A DNA stretch of 64,000 nt, from assembly GCA_030268105.1 (NCBI GenBank), contig BSDZ01000003.1, positions 3,596,001 to 3,660,000 of the forward strand. Reading direction: 5' to 3'. The number at the start of each line of letters is the position of its first letter. Position 1 is the first letter of the stretch. Made by a program: the position numbers and the translations under genes. The DNA comes from Volvox africanus (taxonomy: Eukaryota; Chlorophyta; Chlorophyceae; Chlamydomonadales; Volvocaceae). Of the stretch, positions 46,754 through 58,040 are shown piece by piece. The notes beneath the pieces were generated by a model. It saw nothing but the letters and a program-made list of their open reading frames with translations, ran no database searches and was not told the origin of the DNA.

Positions 46754-49700
46754 TCAATCACGCATGGGGCCTTGCTTGGGCGGAAAGAGCTTGTTGCGGA
46801 TTGCGAAAAGATCGTCTTGACTAATGCCGTACACGACCGCAATACCGAGGAGTGGCCCCACAACGAGGGTGGGTAGGAGGCCTGTTGTGATGTGGGTCGG
46901 GTTGTGATGTGGGTCGGGTTGTGATGTGAGTCGGGTTGTGATGTGGGTCGGGTTGTGATGTGGGTCGGGTTGTGATGTGGGTCGGGTTGTGATGTGGGCC
47001 AGATGGAAACAAAAACGCACTGCACGATGCTCTTAAGAGCCTACTAGGCCACTGCCCAGGCGGTGGCTGAAAGCGGAGAAGGTATCAAGCAGACATGAGC
47101 AATCCCGCCCAGATCGGAAATGCAGCAGAGAGGCAGAGTTTCACTTAAGGCGAGGAAGCACAAGAGCAGGAAGCCTTGCAAAGCACCATGCATATCCCTG
47201 TCTGGTGAAGAAAAGTCGCAAGCCCAACGCCACGGCCCCCATACAAACATATTGCCGACTGAGCACGTGTCGTTCAATTCCTGCCTTGCTGGGTTTTGCT
47301 TCCCCGCACCCCCAGCTCGCTGTCCCCGCCACTCACCGAGCAGTGGCGATGCAATGAGGCCTACCACGGGCAGCCGCCGCACCGCAGCCTTGACCAAAAC
47401 CAACCCCACAATGCCCCCAAGCATGCCGACCCCGTACCTGCGGGGTGCAGGGAAAAGGAGGCTGGATGAAACCAATGGGCCGCGAGGACCGCCCTGTTGC
47501 GCGTGCGGCGCACCCTGAGCCACAAAACCCAAAAGGAGCCCTGGCCTTCCCTTCCCGTCGTGTGGCTTTTGAACCAACATTAGCTGACGGGACGTGAGCA
47601 TCAGTTAAAACCCAGCAAGCACCAAGCAGGCAGCAAGATCACCAGGGCCAGCCACCCGCACAACGGCATTAAATCTCATATAGGGAATGTGTCGGTGAAG
47701 GATATGACCTTTTGTATGTCAAGACAACCAACGCAGAGAAACGAGCTCCAGAACCAGAACAAATTCCCACTCGACAACCATAGCAGTGCTCAATACTCAG
47801 CTTAACTCATTACGCAGCGCTGAGTGTCAACGATGTTTAGAATGGTGCCTGCGACACTAAAGCCCGCATGGATGCGCGAACTGGCACTGGCCTGTGTGTA
47901 CCCAGGACCGGCATTTCTATTCAGAGGAGCAGGTGCCGACGACCCCACCCGAGCACGCACTTGCGCCCAAATCCTGCACAGGCCTTCATTGCCGCATACG
48001 TGATGACCCTGGCATAGAAGTCCTGCAGGCCGGGACGTCGACAGCGACAGGATGGGGAGCGCCGACGACGGCGATGGTGGCGGCAGCGGCGGCAGCGCAA
48101 ACAAGGGCAGAGGGAGGGACCTCAACGCATGTGTACAAGTCAGGGAAGAATGTCAAATGCTGTCCCGGACGTTGTCGTACTTGGCAGCCGCTGGTATGCA
48201 GTGAAACAGCCACGAATGGATGCCCATTAGTGGGTCTAATCTTCTAGCGCGGCCATCCAAGCAAGCTTACATGGAATTCAACGCGGTCCAGAGTCGCGTT
48301 CGAGTTGTAGTCGCATTCCTGCCAACTCAGTGGAGGGATTTGGGACGGAGACCATTGCGATGAGGGAAGGCAGTGGACTTGACGTGGATAGGCAAGGCGG
48401 CGCGGATAGAAAGAGCCAGTGCAATTCCCTCAGGAACGACAACAACAACAACAACTACTACTATTACTACTTCTCTCTCTCTCTTGAGACGAGAGAGAGG
48501 TGGAGAGAGAGAGGGTGAGAGAAAGAGGCAGCACGAGGGCTGGGACAAGTGGCCCCCTCCGCCCCGATCGACAGCTGCTCGCAGCGCCCCCAATCCCCCG
48601 CTGTGTCCACCAGCAGCTTGCGTGCACCTTACTCATAACCACTTTATCCGGTAAGACCTCCAATCACCCGCATGCACCGTAAATAAATAAGCAGGTATCG
48701 ATTTCACACACAGCGAGCACAGTTACAGCTACCCGCAGCTACCTTAGCCACACACAGTATGTACCGTCCCCGTCCGTACCGCCCATCTCCCCCGGTCTCT
48801 GGCCCCCGACATGCTGTCGCTCGCCCCAACCATCCGTACACACAGACCTGGTCGACTGCGCCACAACTTTCACCGAATCTTTTTCGACATTTTGGTCGCA
48901 ACCCACTGCCCTTCAGTGTTTTCCTACATACCCAATCAATCCCCGGCATCCGCCACACCAATTCCTGCGCAAAGTTTCGTCCGCTGTCACGTTCAAGAAA
49001 ACCCCTCAGCCCCCGTCACCCCCAGCCCGCTGGCTATGCGGCCTCACCCGGAATATGGCCCGCACGTCGTCGGATGTCAGCGGGTCCAGAACAATACCTG
49101 ATGGAAGCGTTAACAGCCGGGGTCAGGAGCGGGCCAGGGAGGGGCCCGCAGCTTAAGTTGCGGGACCTGAGGGCCGCTTTCTCGCTACCCGGGCACACAA
49201 ATAGTGGGGAAGAGACCCGCTCGCAAATACGAACAGAGCATGTCTACAGCCATGCGCTTCCGAAATACGTGGGGCCGCAAAGGTCGGTGCGCACGCCCAC
49301 TTCCACATTGCCCAAACCCAGCACATTCCACGTCCCATACCCACGTGCGAAGCAGCCCGTGTTTCCCAGTGACTAGGTCCGCTTGCTTTCGTGACGACCC
49401 GACCAGGACCCCACCTAGCCCTCACCCAGGCTGAGCCCTTCCATACTGCAACACACCCACCATACTCTTTGCACGCCCGCTCCAGCTCTGCAAACAGCGC
49501 CTCCACGCATGACGCAGCCTCATTCAAGCTCACCCGGCCAGCAGAACGGTAGTCAATTGCGTCAAAGGTTGAGTCACATACGCGCTTGAACTGATCGCTG
49601 TTGCGGACAAAGTTCCTGTGGGCGGAAGGGAAGGGCGTGGGCCGCGACTTATGGCAGCCGTGAAGGAAGGAGTAAGCAGTCGGGTATGCCGGGTGCGTGC

Positions 49701-49900
49701 GTGTACAGCACAGGGAATGTTTTATGTTTGGAGTAGAGGTTGCATTGATCGATAACATTTAAATGCCAGAACTTAGCATTCTGGAAGATTTGAAGGGCGA
49801 TGCTGATGGAGCGCCGTGTGGCTGGGTGATGAGCTGGGGAACTTCCCTCACTCAAGGAATGCGTGGAGGCAGGGCGCAGACAGCGAGTGATGGTCGCCAC
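46754..49900 (-). CDS. EF-hand-like protein with hydrophobic C-terminus, model incomplete
   Basis: Minus-strand exons recognised, 5' to 3': one ending at about 49767 (SIALQIFQNAKFW), 49457-49615, 49098-49166, then 47961-48022, 47814-47880, 47337-47437 and 46754-46881 (stop TGA at 46754-46756). Pairs 49615/49166, 48022/47880 and 47437/46881 have matching phases; the links between pairs are not resolved. The exon 49457-49615 encodes FKRVCDSTFDAIDYRSAGRV followed by SLNEAASCVEAL, an EF-hand-like helix-loop-helix with a poor calcium loop. The final exons give glycine-rich membrane-type segments (YGVGMLGGIVGLVLVKAAV, LLPTLVVGPLLGIAVVYG) and end KLFPPKQGPMRD. A calcium-responsive or EF-hand-derived membrane protein is plausible; function unknown. 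It could be two genes. Confidence 0.5.
46884..47000. repeat. 17-bp tandem repeat, about seven copies, intronic
   Basis: Unit GTTGTGATGTGGGTCGG repeats about seven times with one variant base in the third copy. It lies immediately next to the splice acceptor of the last exon (46754-46881) of the minus-strand gene, so on the transcript it is an ACCCGACCCACATCACA-type array leading directly into the CAG. Confidence 0.9.
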
Positions 49901-50624
49901 CGTAATATGACAAGTAAGCCTGGGTGTACCAAGTCTGGCGTCATGCCATGAGCCGTGTCGAAGCCATCACAGTGGTGTCCTGCCGCTTAGGTGGATAGGG
50001 TCCCGAACAGAAATCAATGACTAGGCGATGAAACACAAGCCATCTGTGAATGATGAGTAAATCAGAAGCTTCGGATGTGTGGACGCAAGCTTCCGGGCGA
50101 AGCACCTGGCTTTGCGTAAAGACCTACTCTGCAACACCCCATCCCCGAGTGCATCAATCAAGAGATAACAACATGAAAACAACTAGATGTTCCCCTGCTC
50201 ACCTGACTTTATCATGCACTGCCTGAACAAGCTCTGGCATTCTGATGGCCCTTGCGTTGACCTTTGGTACCGCAATCACGTATTGAATCCCTATACGATG
50301 AAGGATTCCGTAACTGCTATGGCAAGTCCGAGAAACGTTCACGAGCGGCAAACGGTGATGCTTTGCGACAGGGAGCGCATCCGAATACCTGCAGAAAAGC
50401 CCAAGGAGCTCGCTTTTAGTGAATACCTATTAATAATCAAAGAAAATCAGACAAAAAGAAAACGTGTCGTCTTAGATACATTCTCGCAGTTCAGGCGATG
50501 ACTATATATAACTGTACGAAAATGGCCCGTGGTTCTCGCCTGTGCACACTTTTCCCGAGCAATCTGCAAGTTATTTCATCCTATTATTCAAATTAATCCT
50601 GATACTAACGGTGAAGATAGCAAG
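49901..50624. other. Divergent intergenic/promoter region
   Basis: Lies between the 5' end of the EF-hand-like gene (-) and the GH32 start (+). No gene recognised; should contain both promoters. Confidence 0.45.
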
Positions 50625-53600
50625 ATGGCGAGCTGGCGAACTCCAGAGCTCCCCGGCGGAGTAAGCAGTCGGAACCGGTATCAACCTTTGGACGTCGAAT
50701 TGCAGCATCAGAACCAGCAAGAACAAAGGTTGCAGCGACAATTACAGCAACAATCACAGCAACAGGAAGAACTATTAGCGCGACGACGACAAGGACAGGC
50801 GCCGCTTCAGCAAGGACAGGACCCGCAGCAGCAACGGCCCCGGGAAACTAATGGAAGACAGCGCCTGCCACCCGACCCCGCATCACAACCCGCTTTGCAG
50901 CTGGAGCAACAGCCAGTACTGAAATCCGTACCGGGGCAGGTCTCTCCGAGCAATAGCAGCAGCAACACTGGCGCCGCGGCAGTACCTGTCCCCACCCGAG
51001 ACCGTCCAAGGCTTTCCGAGCCCCCGGGATCGGCGATCGCGAGGGGCATCGCGTCGGGAAATCAGCTGGCGGAGCCACCTGGGGGACCGGGAGACTCCTG
51101 GCCGGGAGCGTCGCAGAGACAGATGCCTTGGGGCGAACAGTCCAGATCAGCGACAAGGGAGCCCCGGTACGGCACGACGTGTACGACGTACGGGTTATGT
51201 GATCGCGTCCCCTGTACAGAAACAAGTATCTTTGTAACATCACCTGGGGATATTTTTCGGTTGTGTGGGGCACCTCCTTTCGTATTGGTTGATATTGGAT
51301 GACGCGGCCAGCCGGGCATCGTGGCAGGGCACCTTGTAATCCGCACACATCGTGCTGCTTCTCACCGAGATCACGGCGCTACATGGCGCGAACCTCTCCC
51401 AGGCCTCTGCCTCGTCCCCCTCGTGCGGCTGACCCAGGCCTCGTAACGCCACGTGATCTGCTCGGTACAGGATGTGGCCCCAAGTCACCTTTTTGGCTCT
51501 TTTGACGTCGCGCTCCAGGCAACCGGCGAGCGCTATGCCCTCATCCCCGCTCCCCCCCTCCCCGGGCAGGTCCCCCCCGGATAGTAACCCCCTACCGCTC
51601 AGCTCCCAACCCACCCAGGACCACCCCACCGCCTCATCATCAGCTCCGGAACCAAGGGGCCTGGTGGTTGCGGGCGGCGGTAGCACTCCACCGGGACCCA
51701 CCACACCCAGTCCAGCGCGGGCACAGCGTTATGCAGCTGTGCTTGCGATCATGGCAGGTGGGCGTACGGCATGCTGAAAGGACCGTACAGTATGGTATGC
51801 GGGCTGCGTGCGGAGGTACTTTTCCCCGGGGATGTTTTATCTCATCCGTGATGGGGCGAAGTCGTGTGGGCTCCCAGACCTAGTTGGCATGCAACTGCCT
51901 CGGGCTGCGGCAGAGATATCACATCTCCCAGAATTGTTACTTCATATATATTGAAATCAGAATTTATATATTAAAGCAATATATCTATCTGGATAAAAAT
52001 AACAATCTCTCGATATATTTATATGAGTCAGATCTATAACTTTGGAATGTTTTTATGAATGGAAATGACAGGTTGACCGGTGAGCCCTGACTCAACACTT
52101 ACGTCATTTATTCGAGATAACGTGGGGTGGGAGGGGAGGGGGCATCCAGCACCTTTCAAGCCAGCAGAGAAGATGCGCCCGAGTTGCGCGGGCCCTGTGG
52201 GCGCGTCGTTCAGACCGCCACCGCAGACCCGCCAGCGTGGGTCATGACCTCTACGAATGACCTCTACCCCCCCCCCACACACACACACCGGCATCTCCTG
52301 ACCCTTCCCCATCCGTAACAAACAACTGCAGTCGCAACCTTCTTGTCCATCGCGGTCTTCTTCGTCATCTTCTTTGCGACATGGAGCGGCAGGTCTGGTC
52401 GCTCCAGGGACACCCAGGTGCGGGTCGTGACCCCACTGGCAGATACACCCAACCTGACCGCTCGGGACGTGCAGCTGTTGCGGCCTGGATTCCACATCCA
52501 GCCGGCTGGAGGAGGCTGGTAGGGGGGAGGGAAGGGGGAGAAGGGAGGGGAGAGGCGACGGCAGAGCAAGGGGAGGCTACTGCACGTGAAGTATATCGAG
52601 CTCCACAACGAACCTCGAGGCCATCCGGCTACAACGGCTGTGTGTGCTTGTTTGTGTGTGTGTGTGTGTGTGTGTTTGTCACTGGTTTCTGGGCCTGGTA
52701 CTTGCCGTATCGCGCAAGGTCTGCCTCGTGATGTTCGCCGCCTCGATGGGCTATCCGTCAGACACTTCTGTTCCGAATTGACTGATACTGAACAAAACCC
52801 TCGAGTAGCAGTAGCAGTAGCAGTAACAGCAGCAGTAGCAGTTGTTGTAGCAGTAGCAGTAGCAGTAACAGCAGCAGTAGCAGTTGTTGTAGCAGTAGCA
52901 GTAGCAACAGTAACAGCTGCAACAGCAGCAGTAGCATCAACAGCTCACAAAAGCACACCCATCATGCATGAAGCCCGAATGATACATGTTGGAGGGCTGG
53001 ACAACGACCCGTCCCGGTACTCAATCCCCATGGCAGGATTAACGACCCCAACGGCCTGATGCAGTACCGCAACATGGTTCACGTGTTCTTCCAGTACAAT
53101 CCATATGATGCCGTATGGGGCCCTATGCACTGGGGCCACGTCGTGTCCCCCGACCTGGTGCACTGGGTACACCTACCCATAGCCCTGCGGCCTGGTGACC
53201 CATGGGACCGTGACGGCTGCTGGAGCGGCAGTGCACTATTGATGGATGATGGTGTGCCGCGGCTGTACTACACCGGTAGGTTCGTACCGACACTGTGTTT
53301 GCGTGTTTACCCGTGGGGGATGTTTCATCCTCCCCACCTAGCCCGAGGGACCAGGTGGGGTATTCCCGTATGACTTGCGTCCTCATTTGGATTTGTCGTA
53401 CGATGTCGCTTCCTTCAGCAGCCGACCAATCTCCCGCCAAGGCGTCAGGAGCTCCCTAACCCGAGAGCCCTAAATAGAGCCTAAGCCCCCTCCCCCTTCC
53501 CCTCCCCCTCCCCCTCCCCCTCCCCCTCCCCCTCCCCCTCCCCCTCCCCCTCCCCCTCCCCCTCCCCCTCCCCCTCCCCCTCCCCCTCCCCCTCCCCCTC

Positions 53601-56600
53601 CCCCTCCCCCTCCCCCTCCCCCTCCCCCTCCCCCTCCCCCTCCCCCTCCCCCTCCCCCTCCCCCTCCCCCTCCCCCTCCCCCTCCCCCTCCCCCTCCCCC
53701 TCCCCCTCCCCCTCCCCCTCCCCCTCCCCCTCCCCCTCCCCCTCCCCCTCCCCCTCCCCCTCCCCCTCCCCCTCCCCCTCCCCCTCCCCCTCCCCCTCCC
53801 CCTCCCCCTCCCCCTCCCCCTCCCCCTCCCCCTCCCCCTCCCCCTCCCCCTCCCCCTCCCTTCACGAAGGTGTCACCAACTTCAGCCAGTACGGCTACTA
53901 CTACCAGACACAGGCAGTAGCCCTCCCAGCTGACCCTGGCGACCCGTTCCTCACTCGCTGGCTCAAGCCTCCCGACATGAACCCCCTCGGGCTGGCACTG
54001 CCGCCCGGGGGCGTACGATCTCAGTTTCGGGACCCCATCGCTCCCTGGCTCGTACCAGCGAACGAGCTCGACCCGCTTGCCAGGGTTTGGTTAGGGCGCC
54101 CCGAAGCGGCGGCCGGGGAGCCGACGAGCGGGAGCGGGAGCTTAGGCGGGCTGATGAACCGGTCGGATAACAGCAGCAGGGACTTGGGTGGCGGCGACGG
54201 CAGTGGCGGCACGGCGGCGGTGTGGTTCACATCCCTGGGGGCCCTGGATGACTGCGTTGGGGCGGCGGCGTTGTACTCCTCACGCGACCTGCTGTCCTGG
54301 ATCTATGCGGGTGGGGGCGGGGGTGGAAGTGGGCGCGTGGGGGTGGAAGTGGGCGGGGATGTGGGACGAGAAGTCCTCAGGCGGGGACTGCCTCCCGTCA
54401 CTGCCCTTTGCAACTCCCCTCCCCCCCTCAAACACACACACACATAATCGACTGCCCTGCCCGCCGTCCCCGTCCCCGCCGTCCCCGTCCCCGAACCCCA
54501 AGGCACGTTGTACTCGCAGCTGGGTCAGAACTTCACGCAGTACGACGAGTGTCTGTCTTCTAACGCCACTGGTTTACCCCCCGGCATGAGGGGATACGGC
54601 GGGCCCTGCGACCAGATAGGGCCCAAGTGCAGGATGTGGGAATGTCCCGGTAAGTGATGCACCTGGGGGAGGAAGGGAGGGGGGAGAGGGGGGGGGGAGG
54701 CTGCGGCAGTTGAAAATTGGAAACAAACACTTGTATCTACGACATACGACATGGACTTTACGGCATGTTCCCCCCACCACCCCCTTTTTATCGTGTTGTG
54801 TTTGTTGACAGGCTTCTTCACACTTTTTGCGAAGTCAGTCGAGTCTTCAAATGCCCAAGTGGCGGCGGAGGCGGCAGCCTTGACGGCGGCAAAGCGGGGC
54901 GGCAAAGCGGGGGCGGACGCGTACGGCAACACCACGGGTGATGGCGGCGATGGCGGTGGCAGCGGCGACGGCGACGGCGACGGCGACGGCGGTGCCTCGG
55001 ATGCCCTAGGCGGCGACGTTGGCGTAGTGGTCTTCAAGTACAGCGACCAAGTACGACAAAGAACGAGTCCATTAAGACACTCAGTCACATTTTCCAAATC
55101 ATGTTTCAAATCTTTTCGGATGTCGCCATCATAGGGTTCACATCATTATCATCATGAGGGGAAGATCACTATTTGATGGGTATGCTAACTAACTAACTCC
55201 AACTTGGTGCTAACGGTGTGCTGGGCGGTTATACTGTCCCGAGCACAACTCGCCACGGCAAGGTCCCAGAGCATCCATGTATCAGCGGACAACTGATACC
55301 TGTAACTGTAACCGTTAACAGTAACTGTGTAACTACAACTGCAAACGCAGATGCGCAACCGCAGCGGCTTCGCCGCCGACTGGTATCAGCTTGGCTCGCC
55401 CAGCCTCCTCAACTACAGCCTGGCCGCGTACCAGGACGGGCTGGACGTCTTCAACCCGACACTGCTGCTGCCGCCGCTGCCCCCCCGGACTGATGGCGCT
55501 CGGGAGGGAAACGGCACTGGCGGGGGCGGCGGCGGCGGCGGCGGCGGCGGCGGAAACCCAGGTCCCGATCACCGGGTCCTCGCCAGCCAGCCGCAACTGC
55601 TCGACTACGGCACGGTGTATGCGTCGCAAAGCTTCCAGATGGGGGACGGGCGGGTGGTGTGGCTAGGCTGGGTGTACGAGGTGAGAGACGTACCGCTGGC
55701 ACAAAGTGCCACGGCACGCGGGTGGGGGGTGGGGGGTGGGGGGTGGGGGAATGGCGGCCACTGAGGCATTACGGTCTAAGTATACGCGTCTGAGGGCCCC
55801 GGGGGCGGGAGGCGGTGCCGTACGACTACGTTGTGGCGTTGGTCGATTTCCCGCCCGCCAGTCCCCCATAGCTCTCAGATCATAACCATGACCTCAGCGA
55901 TGCCCCCGGCCATCCGACTACCCGTCTGCCTGTCTGTCGGTTGCCCTCCTTGAAGCCTGCGGTCCACCCGCCTAGGCGCCTTTTCTCTGCGGCCGAAGCT
56001 TCCGATGTCCTTCACATACACACACGCACGCACCAGCACCTTACAGTAGGTTGCGGAGGTCCTACTTTTACAGCCAGATCGCGTGTGTAATCTTTATACA
56101 CTTTGCCGGACTGTCGTACATCAAACACCCAAGGATCATGCCCTGCAGGACTCTCTGGGCTGTACGGAAGTATGTGCGCGGGGCACTCCGCTAACCGGCG
56201 CTCAGGGCTGGCAGGGGATGCTGACGTTCCCCAGGACCATAACGTACGACGCCGACCTGCACCAGTTGATTGTACGGCCCGTACGGGAGTTGCAGTTGTT
56301 GAGAAGTGAAGAACCATTGAATAAAGGATCGGCTCAGACGCTGATGGAGATTGGGGCAGCAGCAGACTGCAGAAGTGGCGGCGACGGCGGCGGCGGTAGC
56401 GGCACGGGTGGTTGTGGGAATGGCGGCGACAGCGATAGCGATGGCGACGGCGACGGCGGTGGTCAGCGGCGACAAACGGTGACGTCACGGAGCTGTTGTA
56501 GTCCGTTGGCGGCGCTCTGTCGCAACGGAAGCGTGGCGGCACCTGCCGGGCCTTATGGTACAGCAGCAGCGGCTGCGTCGGCTGCACCTACTGCTGGGGG

Positions 56601-58040
56601 AGATGCTGCTGGCGGCAGCGTCACGCCATCCGCTTGTGGGGACTCGGCGTGCTGGACACTGCTAGCGGAAGATCTACGGCCGCAGGTGTACGGCGACGCT
56701 GCTGCTGCAGCCCCTGGTACGATTCGGATTTGTGTCGTGGGGCCGCCGCCGACCTTTTCTCTCCGCGTCTTATGACAAGAATAAAGGAGGGAGGGAGGGA
56801 GGGAGGGAGGGAGGGAGGGAGGGAGGGAGGGAGGGCCTCGTGCGCTCTCCACCTCCCCCTCCTTCCCAGTGGTGACTGGTATACTCACTGATGAACAAGA
56901 TCGTGCAAACCCCGCCGCCGCGGATGCCCCCCGCTCGCCTGCCCTTCAGCAGGCAACGGAGAGTCCGGAGCCAAAGCCGCCGCCGCCGCCGCCAACCCCC
57001 CGGGAACCAACGCGACGCTCCGAAGCCGGGTCTCGGCAGCTCTCCGCCGCCAAGTAGAGGTGCAGCTGAACTTCACCATGAGGGTCATCTACATACCCCC
57101 CCCGCCGCTGCCGCCACCGCCACCGGCACCGCCGTCACCTGACTCTCAGCCCAACGGCACGAGCAGCTCCCCCCATATTCCCTCGGACTCCCCTGACTGG
57201 TTGCATTTGGACTTCGAGCTCGGCATGCGGCTGCTGACAGGTCGCGGCGCCTACGTCTCGGTGTACATCAATGGTACGGTACCGCCGCCAATGGCGGGAG
57301 AAGTAAACAGCGAGGTGCCGACGCTGCTTGGCGGCGATGGTAGTGGTAATGGTGGGTTGTACGTGGAGCGGTCTTGTGCGGGCGGGATGACAAACGGCAC
57401 ATTGCTCCAGGGGGGCTGGTTGCCCCTGTGGGTGGTGTCTGTGGGTGGCCCTTCCGCCAGCCAGCCATCACCACCGCCTCCTCCACCGCCCCCCACTCCA
57501 CGGCTTGGAGCTGAGGAAGAGTCCGAATCGTACCCGGGAGCTGCCGCTGGCGCCGATTCTGAAACGACCTCCTCACCGCCCGAAGGCCTCCAGGTACCTG
57601 CTGCTGCTGCTGCTGCTGCTACTGCCACAGAGGAAGCAGGAGATAGCAGCAGCAGCGGCGGCAGTAGCATCAGCTTCGGGGACAGCAGTAACAGCGGTAG
57701 CATGGTCAGCCGCGGTGTAGGAGATAGCGGTGGCGGCAGTAGCAACGGCAGCCCGCAGGAAGTGACTGTCCTGGGGACTTCTTTGCACGTGCTGGTGGAC
57801 CACTCAGTGCTGGAGGTCTTTGGAGGCGGTGGCCGGGCCAGGGTCACGTCGCGCTTCTATTCGGCAGGAGAGGATGTGGCTTGGGGCGTACAGGCATACG
57901 CAAGGTTCAGCCTGCGGCAGGCGTCAGCGCCAGCAGCGGCAGCGGCAGCGGCAGCGCTGCCGCCATCGCTGCCGGAGCTGCGGCAACGTGCGATGGTTGG
58001 GTTTCAGAGCGCTGTATATAGGCTCGAAGACGGCATCTGA
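50625..58040 (+). CDS. GH32 beta-fructofuranosidase (invertase-type), predicted type II membrane protein
   Basis: Predicted exons: 50625-51166, 51519-51757, 52332-52518, 53037-53275, 53870-54310, 54503-54649, 54812-55050, 55351-55680, one starting at 56149, and a last exon ending with TGA at 58038-58040; the first eight are all in phase. Family landmarks: WINDPNG (nucleophile Asp; the codon for W is split by the intron 52519-53036), [33 protein letters not shown] (transition-state Asp), MWECPG (acid/base Glu), YASQSF with WLGWVYE, and the C-terminal beta-sandwich word [19 protein letters not shown]. It should hydrolyse sucrose or other fructosides. The N-terminus is a Gln-rich cytosolic tail of about 220 residues, then one membrane span ([20 protein letters not shown]), placing the enzyme in the lumen or outside. 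Long Gly/Asp/Ser/Ala inserts interrupt the catalytic modules. The join between about 56450 and 57060 is unresolved. Confidence 0.88.
52806..52940. repeat. CAGTAG/CAGTAACAG microsatellite with higher-order duplication, intronic
   Basis: Trinucleotide-like CAG/TAG repeats, including two copies of a roughly 42-bp block ending in GTTGTTGTAG, lie in intron 52519-53036 of the GH32 gene about 100 nt before the true acceptor. Every CAG is a potential decoy 3' splice site. Confidence 0.85.
53485..53860. repeat. (CCCCCT)n hexanucleotide tract, about 62 units, intronic
   Basis: A near-perfect tract of about 375 bp fills the 3' half of intron 53276-53869 and stops only about 9 nt before the acceptor AAG at 53867-53869. 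It acts, by position, as the polypyrimidine tract of this intron. The poly-glycine frame on the other strand is an artefact. Confidence 0.97.
56784..56835. repeat. (GGGA)n tract in the GH32 gene
   Basis: About 12-13 GGGA units on the sense strand, in the poorly resolved region between the exon starting at 56149 and the last exon; probably intronic. Purine-rich, unlike the pyrimidine tracts of the other introns. Confidence 0.9.

Noticed and set aside
46754..47020. HITTRPTSQPDP-type repetitive protein on the minus strand
   Set aside because: The repetitive part is the intronic 17-bp minisatellite; only 46754-46881 is exon.
52758..52958. Poly-Leu frame on the minus strand
   Set aside because: Translation of the CAGTAG-type microsatellite within a GH32 intron.
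53470..53865. Long poly-glycine open frame on the minus strand
   Set aside because: It is only the translation of the (CCCCCT)n repeat, lies in an intron of the GH32 gene and has no start context.
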